A stretch of 9,769 nt of DNA from Bacteroidota bacterium. GTDB taxonomy: Bacteria > Bacteroidota > Bacteroidia > Bacteroidales > Lentimicrobiaceae. The notes under the pieces were generated by a model. The model was not told where the DNA came from. It ran no database searches and saw only the letters and a program-made list of their open reading frames with translations. Shown piece by piece: positions 1 through 6,584 of the stretch. Positions within the stretch are counted from its first letter, which is position 1. The number at the start of each line of letters is the position of its first letter. A program made the translations under genes and the position numbers. The DNA is taken from the NCBI GenBank assembly GCA_023428585.1, contig JAEYXG010000139.1:1-9769 (forward strand), given 5' to 3'.

Positions 1-2
1 TA

Positions 3-590
3 ACATACATTGGTCCTTTGAGCAGGTTTGATCAAGGCCATCCCGGAAGTGGTAAAGCTGATCAGTCGGATTTACCGGAAGCTTTATCGCAGAACTTTGA
101 TCTGGTGGCACTGCTTTCGGGCCCTGAACCTTTTCGCAGCCACCTTGAAGGGATGCTTCTTCAGCAATTAGCCATATTACCACTGAATAGTCTCCTAATA
201 CGCGGAGTCACCGGTACTTCAACTTCCACAGTAATAAAAGATAATTTGACTGTTGTTGATCATTTGCAAAGTAAATTAATGGAAACTATCCTAAGGAAAG
301 GTCCTGTGGTAATCTGCAGAGGTGGATACAGTACCTTGATGGACTTGGCGTTTACCGGCAACAGGATAATATGCATACCAACTCCCGGACAAACCGAGCA
401 GGAGTATCTCGCATTTAAGGGCGATGCTGAAAATCGGCTTGTAACAGCTCAACAGGATCACTTTTCAATTACTGAATGTCTGATGAAAGTTGACCAAACT
501 ACCGGTTTTATTATTGACCATGACAAACACTCCTATAAGCCTGTCATCAGTCGTTTGATCCATAGCTTGACTTTGAATAATACAAAATAA
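3..590 (+). CDS. MurG-like glycosyltransferase, C-terminal part (5'-truncated by window edge)
   Basis: The reading frame is open from the first complete codon at position 3 (TYIGPLSRF...) to a TAA at 588-590, leaving 195 residues. The TTG at 18 is only an internal Leu codon. The visible part resembles the C-terminal, nucleotide-sugar-binding half of GT-B fold enzymes of the MurG/GT28 kind. A strand-turn motif LLSGPEP lies near residues 38-44, followed by a Gly-rich donor loop, CRGGYSTLMDLA, near 105-116, and then IPTPGQTEQEYLA near 125-137. These sit where MurG has its UDP-GlcNAc contacts. In Bacteroidota, proteins of this type are stand-alone predicted glycosyltransferases of about 350-400 residues, so roughly half is missing here. 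No signal peptide or membrane segment is visible. lgt follows 68 bp downstream on the same strand. Acceptor and exact sugar donor cannot be told; it is probably not MurG itself, because the TPGQTEQEYLA motif differs from MurG's. Confidence 0.8.
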   Translation, partial: TYIGPLSRFDQGHPGSGKADQSDLPEALSQNFDLVALLSGPEPFRSHLEGMLLQQLAILPLNSLLIRGVTGTSTSTVIKDNLTVVDHLQSKLMETILRKGPVVICRGGYSTLMDLAFTGNRIICIPTPGQTEQEYLAFKGDAENRLVTAQQDHFSITECLMKVDQTTGFIIDHDKHSYKPVISRLIHSLTLNNTK

Positions 591-631
591 GTTAATCATT
601 GAACCTACTGCATTGTTAAATGGTTATTCTA

Positions 632-639
632 TACCTTTG
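632..639 (+). promoter_or_regulatory. Bacteroidota-type -7 element upstream of lgt
   Basis: TACCTTTG matches the Bacteroidota sigma-ABfr -7 consensus TAnnTTTG at every fixed base. A TTG at 613-615 could be the -33 element, but the 16-bp gap is shorter than the usual spacing of about 19 bp, so that half is weak. Transcription would begin near 643-647, downstream of the ATG at 620. This favours the ATG at 659 as the real lgt start and implies a leader of only about 12-16 nt. This is an inference from sequence alone. Confidence 0.45.
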
Positions 640-658
640 CAAGCAAAATATATATTAT

Positions 659-1459
659 ATGATCTTAAGTCAGATAGTCTGGGATGTTAGCCCAATCATA
701 GTTAAGTTAGGTGCCGTTCAGGTGAGATGGTACGGTTTGTTTTTCGCACTTGCATTCCTTTTGGGGTATGTTGTTCTTGAACGTCTGGTATTCAGACGTG
801 AAGGGCTTAAGGTGGAACTTCTTGATAAACTGGCTACCTATGTGATCATAGGAACTGTTATTGGAGCCCGCCTTGGTCATGTTTTCTTTTATGAACCAGC
901 CTATTATTTAAGTAATCCATTAAAGATATTGGCTATTTGGCAGGGAGGCCTTGCCAGCCATGGTGCAGCTATTGGAATTCTGTTGGCAATCTGGTTTTAT
1001 GTCAAAAAAACAGGAAAAACATATTGGTGGGTGATTGACAGGGTAGTGATTGTAGTTGCCTTGGGAGGCTTCTTTATTCGCATGGGCAATCTTATGAACA
1101 GTGAAATATATGGACATCTTACTTCACTCCCATGGGGCTTTGTCTTCGTAAGAGACGGTCAGGTTGATCCTCGACATCCAACCCAAATATATGAAGCCCT
1201 CTCCTATCTTATATTGTTCTTTGTGCTGCTTAACTTTTACCGTAAACATTACACAACCATGCGCCCTGGCCACATCTTCGGTATATTCCTTATTGTCCTT
1301 TTCGGTGTGAGGTTCCTTATTGAATTCCTAAAAGAACCGCAAGTGGCTTTTGAAAACAATATGATGCTGAACATGGGGCAGTGGCTCTCTCTTCCATTTA
1401 TATTATTTGGCGTCTACTTGCTTTGGAGAAAACAAAAGGAGCCTTCTAAACTCAAATAA
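659..1459 (+). CDS. lgt: Prolipoprotein diacylglyceryl transferase Lgt
   Basis: Lgt is an inner-membrane enzyme that moves diacylglycerol from phosphatidylglycerol to the lipobox cysteine of prelipoproteins, the first step of lipoprotein maturation. From the ATG at 659 the product has 266 residues, a normal family length. The residues known to matter in E. coli Lgt can be aligned: Y25 (Y26 in E. coli), H101 in GGLASHGA (H103), R141/N144/E149/G152 in IRMGNLMNSEIYG (R143/N146/E151/G154), and R218 with E222 in the last membrane segments (R239/E243). About seven hydrophobic segments are visible. An upstream in-frame ATG at 620 would add 13 residues (MVILYLCKQNIYY) that are not family-like. That start also lies upstream of the expected transcription start, so 659 is preferred. 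No Shine-Dalgarno is seen, as is common in Bacteroidota. A strong hairpin terminator follows 55 bp after the stop. The signature deviates from the PROSITE form at two positions (I for G, L for F), which I recall as usual in this phylum. Confidence 0.96.
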   Translation: MILSQIVWDVSPIIVKLGAVQVRWYGLFFALAFLLGYVVLERLVFRREGLKVELLDKLATYVIIGTVIGARLGHVFFYEPAYYLSNPLKILAIWQGGLASHGAAIGILLAIWFYVKKTGKTYWWVIDRVVIVVALGGFFIRMGNLMNSEIYGHLTSLPWGFVFVRDGQVDPRHPTQIYEALSYLILFFVLLNFYRKHYTTMRPGHIFGIFLIVLFGVRFLIEFLKEPQVAFENNMMLNMGQWLSLPFILFGVYLLWRKQKEPSKLK

Positions 1460-1514
1460 TTCAGTTTATAAACATAGAAACCCGGTGCATAGATTTGCAG
1501 GACAGTTGCAGGAG

Positions 1515-1556
1515 AATAAAAGAAAAGACGCCTTGTAAGGCGTCTTTTCTTTTATT
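1515..1556. terminator. Bidirectional rho-independent terminator between lgt and the DUF2723 gene
   Basis: The arms at 1515-1534 and 1537-1556 are perfectly complementary over 20 bp, with only GT at the centre, so the real loop is TGTA or larger. The core AAGACGCC/GGCGTCTT is flanked by an A-rich left arm and a T-rich right arm. A poly-U run is therefore produced in either direction, which suits its position between two convergent genes. Confidence 0.9.
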
Positions 1557-1629
1557 GATTGAGAATCTTTTTCTTTAAGGAATCATCCATCTGTTGTTTT
1601 CGATTTTACAGTTAACTGAATTACAACCC

Positions 1630-4600
1630 TTAGTTAAACATTTGAATTAATTCATCAGGAAGTATATACTGACTCTCCAATTCCTTAATCAGTTGAGGTT
1701 GCTTGTTCTGTTTTGCTACGCTGAACAAGCGGGCAATAACCATCATTGCTTCTTCAGAATCTTCCTTGTAGAAAGAGGCAAATTTAGGATCAACCTGATT
1801 GTAGAATGTAAGGTTATCACCATATACCTTCGCTAAAGTCATGAGGAAATTATTGGCTTTAAGCGTGTCACCGGCCCTATAGTAAACATCAATCAGTGGA
1901 AGCATGTAAAGATCAAAGGTAAACTTCTCATTTGGGAACTCCTTTACCAGCCGATCCACCACTGCTATAGCTTCTGTATTCTTGTTCTTTGCAACCAACG
2001 CCTGGGCTAAACGAAGGTAACTTTGCTTGGCCATCATGTGGTTTCTTGCGCTTTCCCGGTCAACCTTCACCTCCGGATCATTCAGATTACCCCACTTTGC
2101 CTTGTTCATAAGAATATCATAGCTGGCTACCTCATCTACACCGCCTAATCCTTTATAATATTCAGTAGCAACAACAGGTATAAACTTATATACAACACCC
2201 GTCTGGTGACAGTATTTATCCAGATCAAAAACCTTGCTGACACTTGAAGGGCTGGCAAAATAGAGTGGCCGTTCCCAATTGTTGTTGGCAAGGAAATCCA
2301 TCAGCATAATATCATTCTTGTATAGATAGTTGGCCTGTATGTCCCAGTCAATGTAAGGCAGCGTACTATCAGCCATATATGATGGGACAATGCCGCTCTT
2401 GATAGCGTTTTCCTTATTTACTGTTAACCTTATTTTACGGGTAGGAACAAAGTTAAGCTGCTCACCATTGTTCATGGGTATTTTACTCCGCGGGTCATCA
2501 CTTGCTATAAAATTCATGATCTCCTTTAGCTCTACCCGCTCTGATGTCTGCTCATAAACAGGCAATATCTCATTTACCCCTTTATTGTATTGTTCAGGTG
2601 TCAGTTGGAATCTGAGTGGTTCTGAATCATAAATCTTACGTGCCAGCTGATGCACATACCAATCACCCGACGACAGCATATAGTTTACTACCCTGATGTC
2701 TGTTCTTACTCCTTCCACCTCCTGTGCATACCAAAGGGGGAACGTATCATTATCACCGTGAGTAATGAGTATGGCATTCTTGCCACATGAATTAAGGTAG
2801 TTGGTTGCAAAGTCCCTTGCAGCATATTTACCTGACCGGTCATGATCATCATAGTTTTCAGCAAGCATGATTACCGGAACCACTAATGTCAATACGGCAG
2901 TTATGGGCAGGGCAATGTTTGCCGAAATATACTTCTTCATATAGCTGTAGATGGAATACACCCCAACACCCAACCAGATAGCAAAGGCATAGAACGAACC
3001 CGCATAGGCATAATCCCTTTCTCTTGGCTGGAATGGCGTTTGATTCAGATACAACACTATGGCAATCCCGGTCATGAAGAATAACAAAGCCACAATTACC
3101 CCATCCTTATAGTTCCTGCTGAAGTGGGCAAGCATTCCAATTATTCCAAGTATGAGAGGCAATAAGAAGTATGTATTGCGTGCATGACTTTGCATACTTG
3201 CCGGTAAATCCGTCTGCTTTCCCAAACGCATTTCATCCAGGGCTGTGATACCGCTGATCCAATTACCATTCTTAATTCCTCCATGGCCTTCAATATCATT
3301 CTGGCGACCACTGAAATTCCACATGAAGTATCTGAAATACATGTGGCCCATTTGATAGCGGAATAAAAACCTTAGATTCTCAGTGAACGTAGGCTTATAT
3401 ATTACTTCCTGCTGCCCCCTCTCGTTTGTTATGCTTATGGGTCGACCTTCAACCTTGCCCCAACTCTTATAGGCTCTAACATGATTGGCCTGTGAACTAT
3501 ACATGCGAGGTAGGAACGTTGTAAAGCGGGAGTCATAATTTGGTATCGCGTTCTTTCGCGCATCAGTAATTACATATTTCCCCTTGCTATTATCCCTTAT
3601 ATATACCGGCGAACCATCTGTTGAGGGCTTTTGCGGATCATTGGGTGAGTTATAGTACTGTCCGGTAAAGATTGGCCATGTGCCATACTGTTCTCTATTA
3701 AGATATGACAATAAGCTGATGGCATCATCCGGATTGTTCTCATTTATCGGTGTATTTGCATTGGCTCTTATTACTAGCATCAGGAATGATGAGTAACCTA
3801 TAAGGATAAAGGAGAGTGATAACAATACGGTGTTGGCAATGAACTTCCTTCTTTTTTGCGACCAGTAAATGCCATAGGTCAAACCTCCTATAATGAGGAG
3901 AAAATATATTAAGGTGCCCGAATTAAATGGCAAACCTATGGCATTAACAAAGAATAATTCAAATTTAGCAGCCAGGCTAACAACTCCGGGTATTATGATA
4001 TACATAATACTTGCCAGTACCAGAATTGAAATCAACGCGGTAGTGATTATCCCTTTTGATGTAACCTTATCGTATTTCTTGAAATACCATACAAATGCAA
4101 TGGCAGGTATTGCCAATAAATTCAACAAATGGACTCCAATGGATAAACCAATGAGGAACGCAATGAATATGATCCATCTAATTGAATGGGTTTCATTCTG
4201 TTGCTCCTCCCATTTGAGGATTGCCCAGAAAACTACCGCCGTAAAGAAGGACGACATGGCATATACTTCACCTTCAACAGCCGAAAACCAGAATGAATCA
4301 CTGAACGTATAGGCTAATGCTCCTATAAAACCACTGATTAATACTATGGCTCCTTCTTTCTGATTCATTGTACTGTCAGTAGAAACAAGCTTTTTTACCA
4401 GATGAGTTATTGTCCAGAAGAGAAACATTATGGTAAGCGCGCTCACCAATGCCGACATGAAATTGACCATGTATGCGACATTCTCAACATTTCCTCCGGC
4501 AAATAATGAGAAGAAACGGCCAAGTATCTGAAATAAAGGTGCTCCCGGTGGATGGCCAACCTGCAACTTAAAGGCTGTTGAAATATATTCACCTGCATCC

Positions 4601-4701
4601 CACCAACTTGCTGTTGGCTCAAGGGTAAGGGTGTAAACAATGGCGGCTATCGCAAATACGACTACACCTCCAATGTTGTTTAAACGTTTGTAGTTTTCCA
4701 T
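1630..4701 (-). CDS. DUF2723 / glycosyltransferase family 117 integral membrane protein
   Basis: This 1023-residue protein matches the long Bacteroidota form of DUF2723 (Pfam PF11028). The family has been linked to CAZy GT117 through the human homologue TMEM260, a protein O-mannosyltransferase. What is seen: a first membrane segment near residues 10-28; then WWDAGE (33-38) and GHPPGAP (49-55), an acidic first outer loop typical of GT-C enzymes; and about ten further hydrophobic segments to roughly 615. The family motifs QPRERDYAYAG (558-568), NYDDHD (616-621) and THGDNDTFP (647-655) are present. The last 400 or so residues are soluble and probably periplasmic, with helical TPR-like repeats near 885-985. 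The ATG at 4701 begins just before the first membrane helix and has no clear Shine-Dalgarno. The gene is transcribed alone, divergently from the SOD pair, and ends at a shared terminator. A transferase role, perhaps protein O-glycosylation in the periplasm using a lipid-linked sugar, is inferred; donor and acceptor are unknown. Confidence 0.9.
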   Translation of the reverse strand: MENYKRLNNIGGVVVFAIAAIVYTLTLEPTASWWDAGEYISTAFKLQVGHPPGAPLFQILGRFFSLFAGGNVENVAYMVNFMSALVSALTIMFLFWTITHLVKKLVSTDSTMNQKEGAIVLISGFIGALAYTFSDSFWFSAVEGEVYAMSSFFTAVVFWAILKWEEQQNETHSIRWIIFIAFLIGLSIGVHLLNLLAIPAIAFVWYFKKYDKVTSKGIITTALISILVLASIMYIIIPGVVSLAAKFELFFVNAIGLPFNSGTLIYFLLIIGGLTYGIYWSQKRRKFIANTVLLSLSFILIGYSSFLMLVIRANANTPINENNPDDAISLLSYLNREQYGTWPIFTGQYYNSPNDPQKPSTDGSPVYIRDNSKGKYVITDARKNAIPNYDSRFTTFLPRMYSSQANHVRAYKSWGKVEGRPISITNERGQQEVIYKPTFTENLRFLFRYQMGHMYFRYFMWNFSGRQNDIEGHGGIKNGNWISGITALDEMRLGKQTDLPASMQSHARNTYFLLPLILGIIGMLAHFSRNYKDGVIVALLFFMTGIAIVLYLNQTPFQPRERDYAYAGSFYAFAIWLGVGVYSIYSYMKKYISANIALPITAVLTLVVPVIMLAENYDDHDRSGKYAARDFATNYLNSCGKNAILITHGDNDTFPLWYAQEVEGVRTDIRVVNYMLSSGDWYVHQLARKIYDSEPLRFQLTPEQYNKGVNEILPVYEQTSERVELKEIMNFIASDDPRSKIPMNNGEQLNFVPTRKIRLTVNKENAIKSGIVPSYMADSTLPYIDWDIQANYLYKNDIMLMDFLANNNWERPLYFASPSSVSKVFDLDKYCHQTGVVYKFIPVVATEYYKGLGGVDEVASYDILMNKAKWGNLNDPEVKVDRESARNHMMAKQSYLRLAQALVAKNKNTEAIAVVDRLVKEFPNEKFTFDLYMLPLIDVYYRAGDTLKANNFLMTLAKVYGDNLTFYNQVDPKFASFYKEDSEEAMMVIARLFSVAKQNKQPQLIKELESQYILPDELIQMFN

Positions 4702-4797
4702 TTATTGGTTATTTATTCAGGAATTGAACATGTTTTTCAATAATGCCATTGATATACAATTACTTGCACTGGAACTATCAAATCTGATCACGGGTAG

Positions 4798-4805
4798 CGA
4801 AGGTA
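4798..4805 (-). promoter_or_regulatory. Possible -7 element for the DUF2723 gene
   Basis: Read on the minus strand this is TACCTTCG, one base from the Bacteroidota -7 consensus TAnnTTTG. It would give a leader of about 90 nt ahead of the ATG at 4701. No convincing -33 element lies upstream of it, so the call is tentative. Confidence 0.25.
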
Positions 4806-4862
4806 ATTCTTTTTTTTAATATTTATTACTGTTCCGCTAATAAACAAAAGGCACGAACGACT

Positions 4863-4897
4863 GTTATTTATAACGATTCTAAATTAAGTAATCGTTA
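4863..4897. promoter_or_regulatory. Overlapping inverted repeats upstream of the SOD genes, candidate operator
   Basis: Two perfect dyads overlap here. GTTAT-TT-ATAAC occupies 4863-4874. TAACGATT at 4871-4878 is repeated inverted as AATCGTTA at 4890-4897, with an 11-nt spacer. The second dyad is centred 38 bp before the SOD start codon and ends 12 nt before the ribosome binding site. It lies in the divergent region shared with the DUF2723 gene. Position and symmetry suit a dimeric regulator, for instance of redox or metal response, but no known consensus is matched closely enough to name one. A 5'-UTR hairpin is the alternative. The region is very AT-rich, which raises the chance of accidental symmetry. 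Confidence 0.4.
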
Positions 4898-4908
4898 AAC
4901 ACAAAAAT

Positions 4909-4914
4909 AAGGAG
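4909..4914 (+). promoter_or_regulatory. Shine-Dalgarno of the cytoplasmic SOD gene
   Basis: AAGGAG ends 7 nt before the ATG at 4922. It is the only well-placed Shine-Dalgarno I see in the window; the other visible starts lack one. It fixes the SOD start and suggests strong translation. Confidence 0.7.
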
Positions 4915-4921
4915 ATATATC

Positions 4922-5533
4922 ATGAAATTTGAATTTGCCGAATTACCCTATGCCTATGACGCTCTCGAGCCTCATATTGATCGTCAAACAATGGAAATCC
5001 ATCACACCAAGCATCATAAAGCTTATTTTGACAAGTTCACCGCCGCTTTAAACGATTCAGAATTCTCCAACATGTCAATGGATGAGATATTCAGCAATAT
5101 AAGCAAGGCTCCTGCCGTATTACGCAATAATGGCGGTGGATATTACAATCATAATCTTTTTTGGCAGTGTATGTCGCCTAATGGTGGTGGCAATCCTACC
5201 GGCAAATTGGCCGATGCCATTGATAAGGCTTTTGTATCTTTCGAAGCTTTTAAAACCAAATTCAACGAAGCCGCTGCCAACCGCTTCGGATCAGGTTGGG
5301 CATGGTTATGCGTCAAGGCTGACAAACAGCTTTCAGTATGTTCCAGTGCAAATCAGGATAATCCCTTAATGGATGTGGCCGATTGTAAAGGAACCCCAAT
5401 ACTTGGTCTAGACGTATGGGAACATGCCTATTATCTAAAATATCAAAACCGCAGACCCGATTATATCGGCGCTTTCTGGAATGTGATCAATTGGGAACAA
5501 ATAAGTGCCAATTATGAAAAAGCCATTGCCTAA
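4922..5533 (+). CDS. sod: Superoxide dismutase, Fe/Mn family, cytoplasmic, Mn-type residues
   Basis: This enzyme dismutates superoxide to hydrogen peroxide and oxygen. The 203-residue product has the usual length and both family domains, with no signal peptide. The four metal ligands are visible: H27 in MEIHHTKHH, H77 in YYNHNLFW, and D164 and H168 in DVWEHAYY. Two positions that discriminate metal type read as in Mn enzymes: Gly73 four residues before the second His (Gln in FeSOD), and Gln145 in SANQDNPLM. A Mn-preferring or cambialistic enzyme is therefore more likely than a strict FeSOD. It has four cysteines (83, 130, 140, 155), consistent with the reducing cytoplasm. A good Shine-Dalgarno precedes it and a palindromic candidate operator lies further upstream. 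A second, exported SOD begins 84 bp downstream with no terminator between, so the two may be cotranscribed. Confidence 0.95.
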   Translation: MKFEFAELPYAYDALEPHIDRQTMEIHHTKHHKAYFDKFTAALNDSEFSNMSMDEIFSNISKAPAVLRNNGGGYYNHNLFWQCMSPNGGGNPTGKLADAIDKAFVSFEAFKTKFNEAAANRFGSGWAWLCVKADKQLSVCSSANQDNPLMDVADCKGTPILGLDVWEHAYYLKYQNRRPDYIGAFWNVINWEQISANYEKAIA

Positions 5534-5617
5534 TGATCAATATTTAAAATAAACGCTTAACCGGATTTCTTTGTATTGAACATTAACAAGGAATCCAAAA
5601 CAAAAATTAAATACAAA

Positions 5618-6454
5618 ATGAATTCAAAATTAATATTGGCTGGTTGCCTGGCATTTGCTGCCCTTACAACTTTCGGCCAGGTGGAAACCACAAAAAAATC
5701 AACAAAGAGAATTAAAGTTCCAAATGCGCAGTCAACTACTGAAAGCAAGTCGGTCAATCCCGACAGGCCCATGCCTCTAAAGCCTGCCCTGTTTATCACT
5801 GAATGGTCGGTTCCGGCTTCAGAATTGAAATTCAATGCATTGCCTTATGCTTATAATGCCCTTGAAACTGTTATTGACAGTAAAACGGTTGAGATCCACT
5901 ACGACAGGCATCACCGCGGTTATTACAATAACTTCATGAATGCCATTAAGGGAACCGAGTTGGAGAAGATGCCCATCTCACGCATATTTGCCAACATAAC
6001 ATCACAATCAGATGCAGTGAGGAATAATGCAGGCGGTTTCTTTAATCATGTACTTTACTGGCAGAATATGTCGCCTGATGGTGGCGGCACTCCTTCAGGT
6101 GATCTGGCAGAAGCTATAAACAGGGCTTTCGGCGATTTCAAGACCTTTACCACCAAGTTCAGTGATGCAGGCAAATCACGCTTTGGCTCCGGATGGGCAT
6201 GGCTGGCTATCGACCTGAATACCGGTGAGCTTTTCATCACCTCCACCCCGAATCAGGATAACCCGCTGATGAATAACGTGGAGCGCCGGGGCATCCCCAT
6301 ATTAGCCCTTGATGTTTGGGAGCACGCATACTACCTTAACTATCAGAATAAAAGGGCCGATTATATAACAGCTTTCTGGACAAAGGTCAACTGGCCTGAT
6401 GTTGAAGCCAAATACAAAGGGTATAAGGCTTTACGTGAAGAATTCAAAAAGTAA
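5618..6454 (+). CDS. Superoxide dismutase, Fe/Mn family, exported form with signal peptide
   Basis: From the ATG at 5618 the product has 278 residues, about 75 more than a usual SOD. The extra length is N-terminal: a signal peptide (basic K4, hydrophobic 5-16, likely cleaved around TTFGQ at 17-21) and a Lys/Thr/Ser/Pro-rich linker to about residue 65. The SOD fold starts near LKFNALPYAYNAL (70-82). Metal ligands are H94, H144, D232 and H236; Gly140 and Gln213 again give the Mn-type pattern. It aligns over the whole domain with the upstream SOD, roughly half identical by eye. The mature part contains no cysteine. An LAGC lipobox-like string ends at C10, but it lies too close to the N-terminus and hydrophobic residues continue after it, so signal peptidase I processing is favoured. 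The earlier in-frame TTG at 5576 would place a charged stretch before the signal peptide and is rejected. The expected location is periplasm or cell surface, protecting envelope targets. Confidence 0.93.
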   Translation: MNSKLILAGCLAFAALTTFGQVETTKKSTKRIKVPNAQSTTESKSVNPDRPMPLKPALFITEWSVPASELKFNALPYAYNALETVIDSKTVEIHYDRHHRGYYNNFMNAIKGTELEKMPISRIFANITSQSDAVRNNAGGFFNHVLYWQNMSPDGGGTPSGDLAEAINRAFGDFKTFTTKFSDAGKSRFGSGWAWLAIDLNTGELFITSTPNQDNPLMNNVERRGIPILALDVWEHAYYLNYQNKRADYITAFWTKVNWPDVEAKYKGYKALREEFKK

Positions 6455-6519
6455 CTCATCTCGCATTTACCATTTTGACAGGCAAATGGCTCAGTCAATA
6501 CAAATAATGTATCCATAAG

Positions 6520-6555
6520 AAAAAGAGGCAGTCTCCAAACGAGCTGCCTCTTTTT
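6520..6555. terminator. Bidirectional terminator between the SOD genes and infB
   Basis: The stem 6520-6531 pairs with 6544-6555 over 12 bp (core GAGGCAG/CTGCCTC). With a single bulged T at 6532 it can extend inward through CTC/GAG to a CAAAC loop. A run of T at 6551-6556 follows on the + strand, and the A-run at 6520-6524 supplies the U tract for the opposite direction. It can thus serve both the SOD pair and the convergent infB. Two small weak dyads lie just upstream (6470-6489 and 6498-6512) and are not given a role. Confidence 0.88.
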
Positions 6556-6584
6556 TATCTTAAAATCATTCAATCAATTAGTAA

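Noticed and set aside
1552..1590. Tiny minus-strand ORF reading MDDSLKKKILNQ between the terminator and the DUF2723 stop
   Set aside because: It has only 12 codons, a stop six codons upstream in frame, and overlaps the terminator stem. A gene remnant is possible, but nothing supports it.
3893..4312. 139-codon + strand ORF inside the DUF2723 gene
   Set aside because: It is antisense to a well-supported membrane protein, its product resembles no family I know, and it is explained as a shadow frame.
5566..5573. TTTCTTTG as a separate promoter for the exported SOD gene
   Set aside because: It has one mismatch to TAnnTTTG at a key base and no -33 partner was found; cotranscription with the upstream SOD is simpler.
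5557..5835. Minus-strand ORF overlapping the start of the exported SOD gene
   Set aside because: It covers the signal-peptide region of a clear gene on the other strand and shows no domain or start signal.
5618..6454. Exported SOD as a target of Bacteroidota O-glycosylation (motif D-S/T-hydrophobic)
   Set aside because: Reading the mature protein, the only D-S/T is IDSK, which lacks the required third residue, so no link to the DUF2723 protein can be claimed.
6470..6512. Two small dyads (CCATTT...AAATGG and ATACA...TGTAT) after the exported SOD gene
   Set aside because: Arms of 5-6 bp in AT-rich DNA are expected by chance, and the strong terminator next to them accounts for the function.
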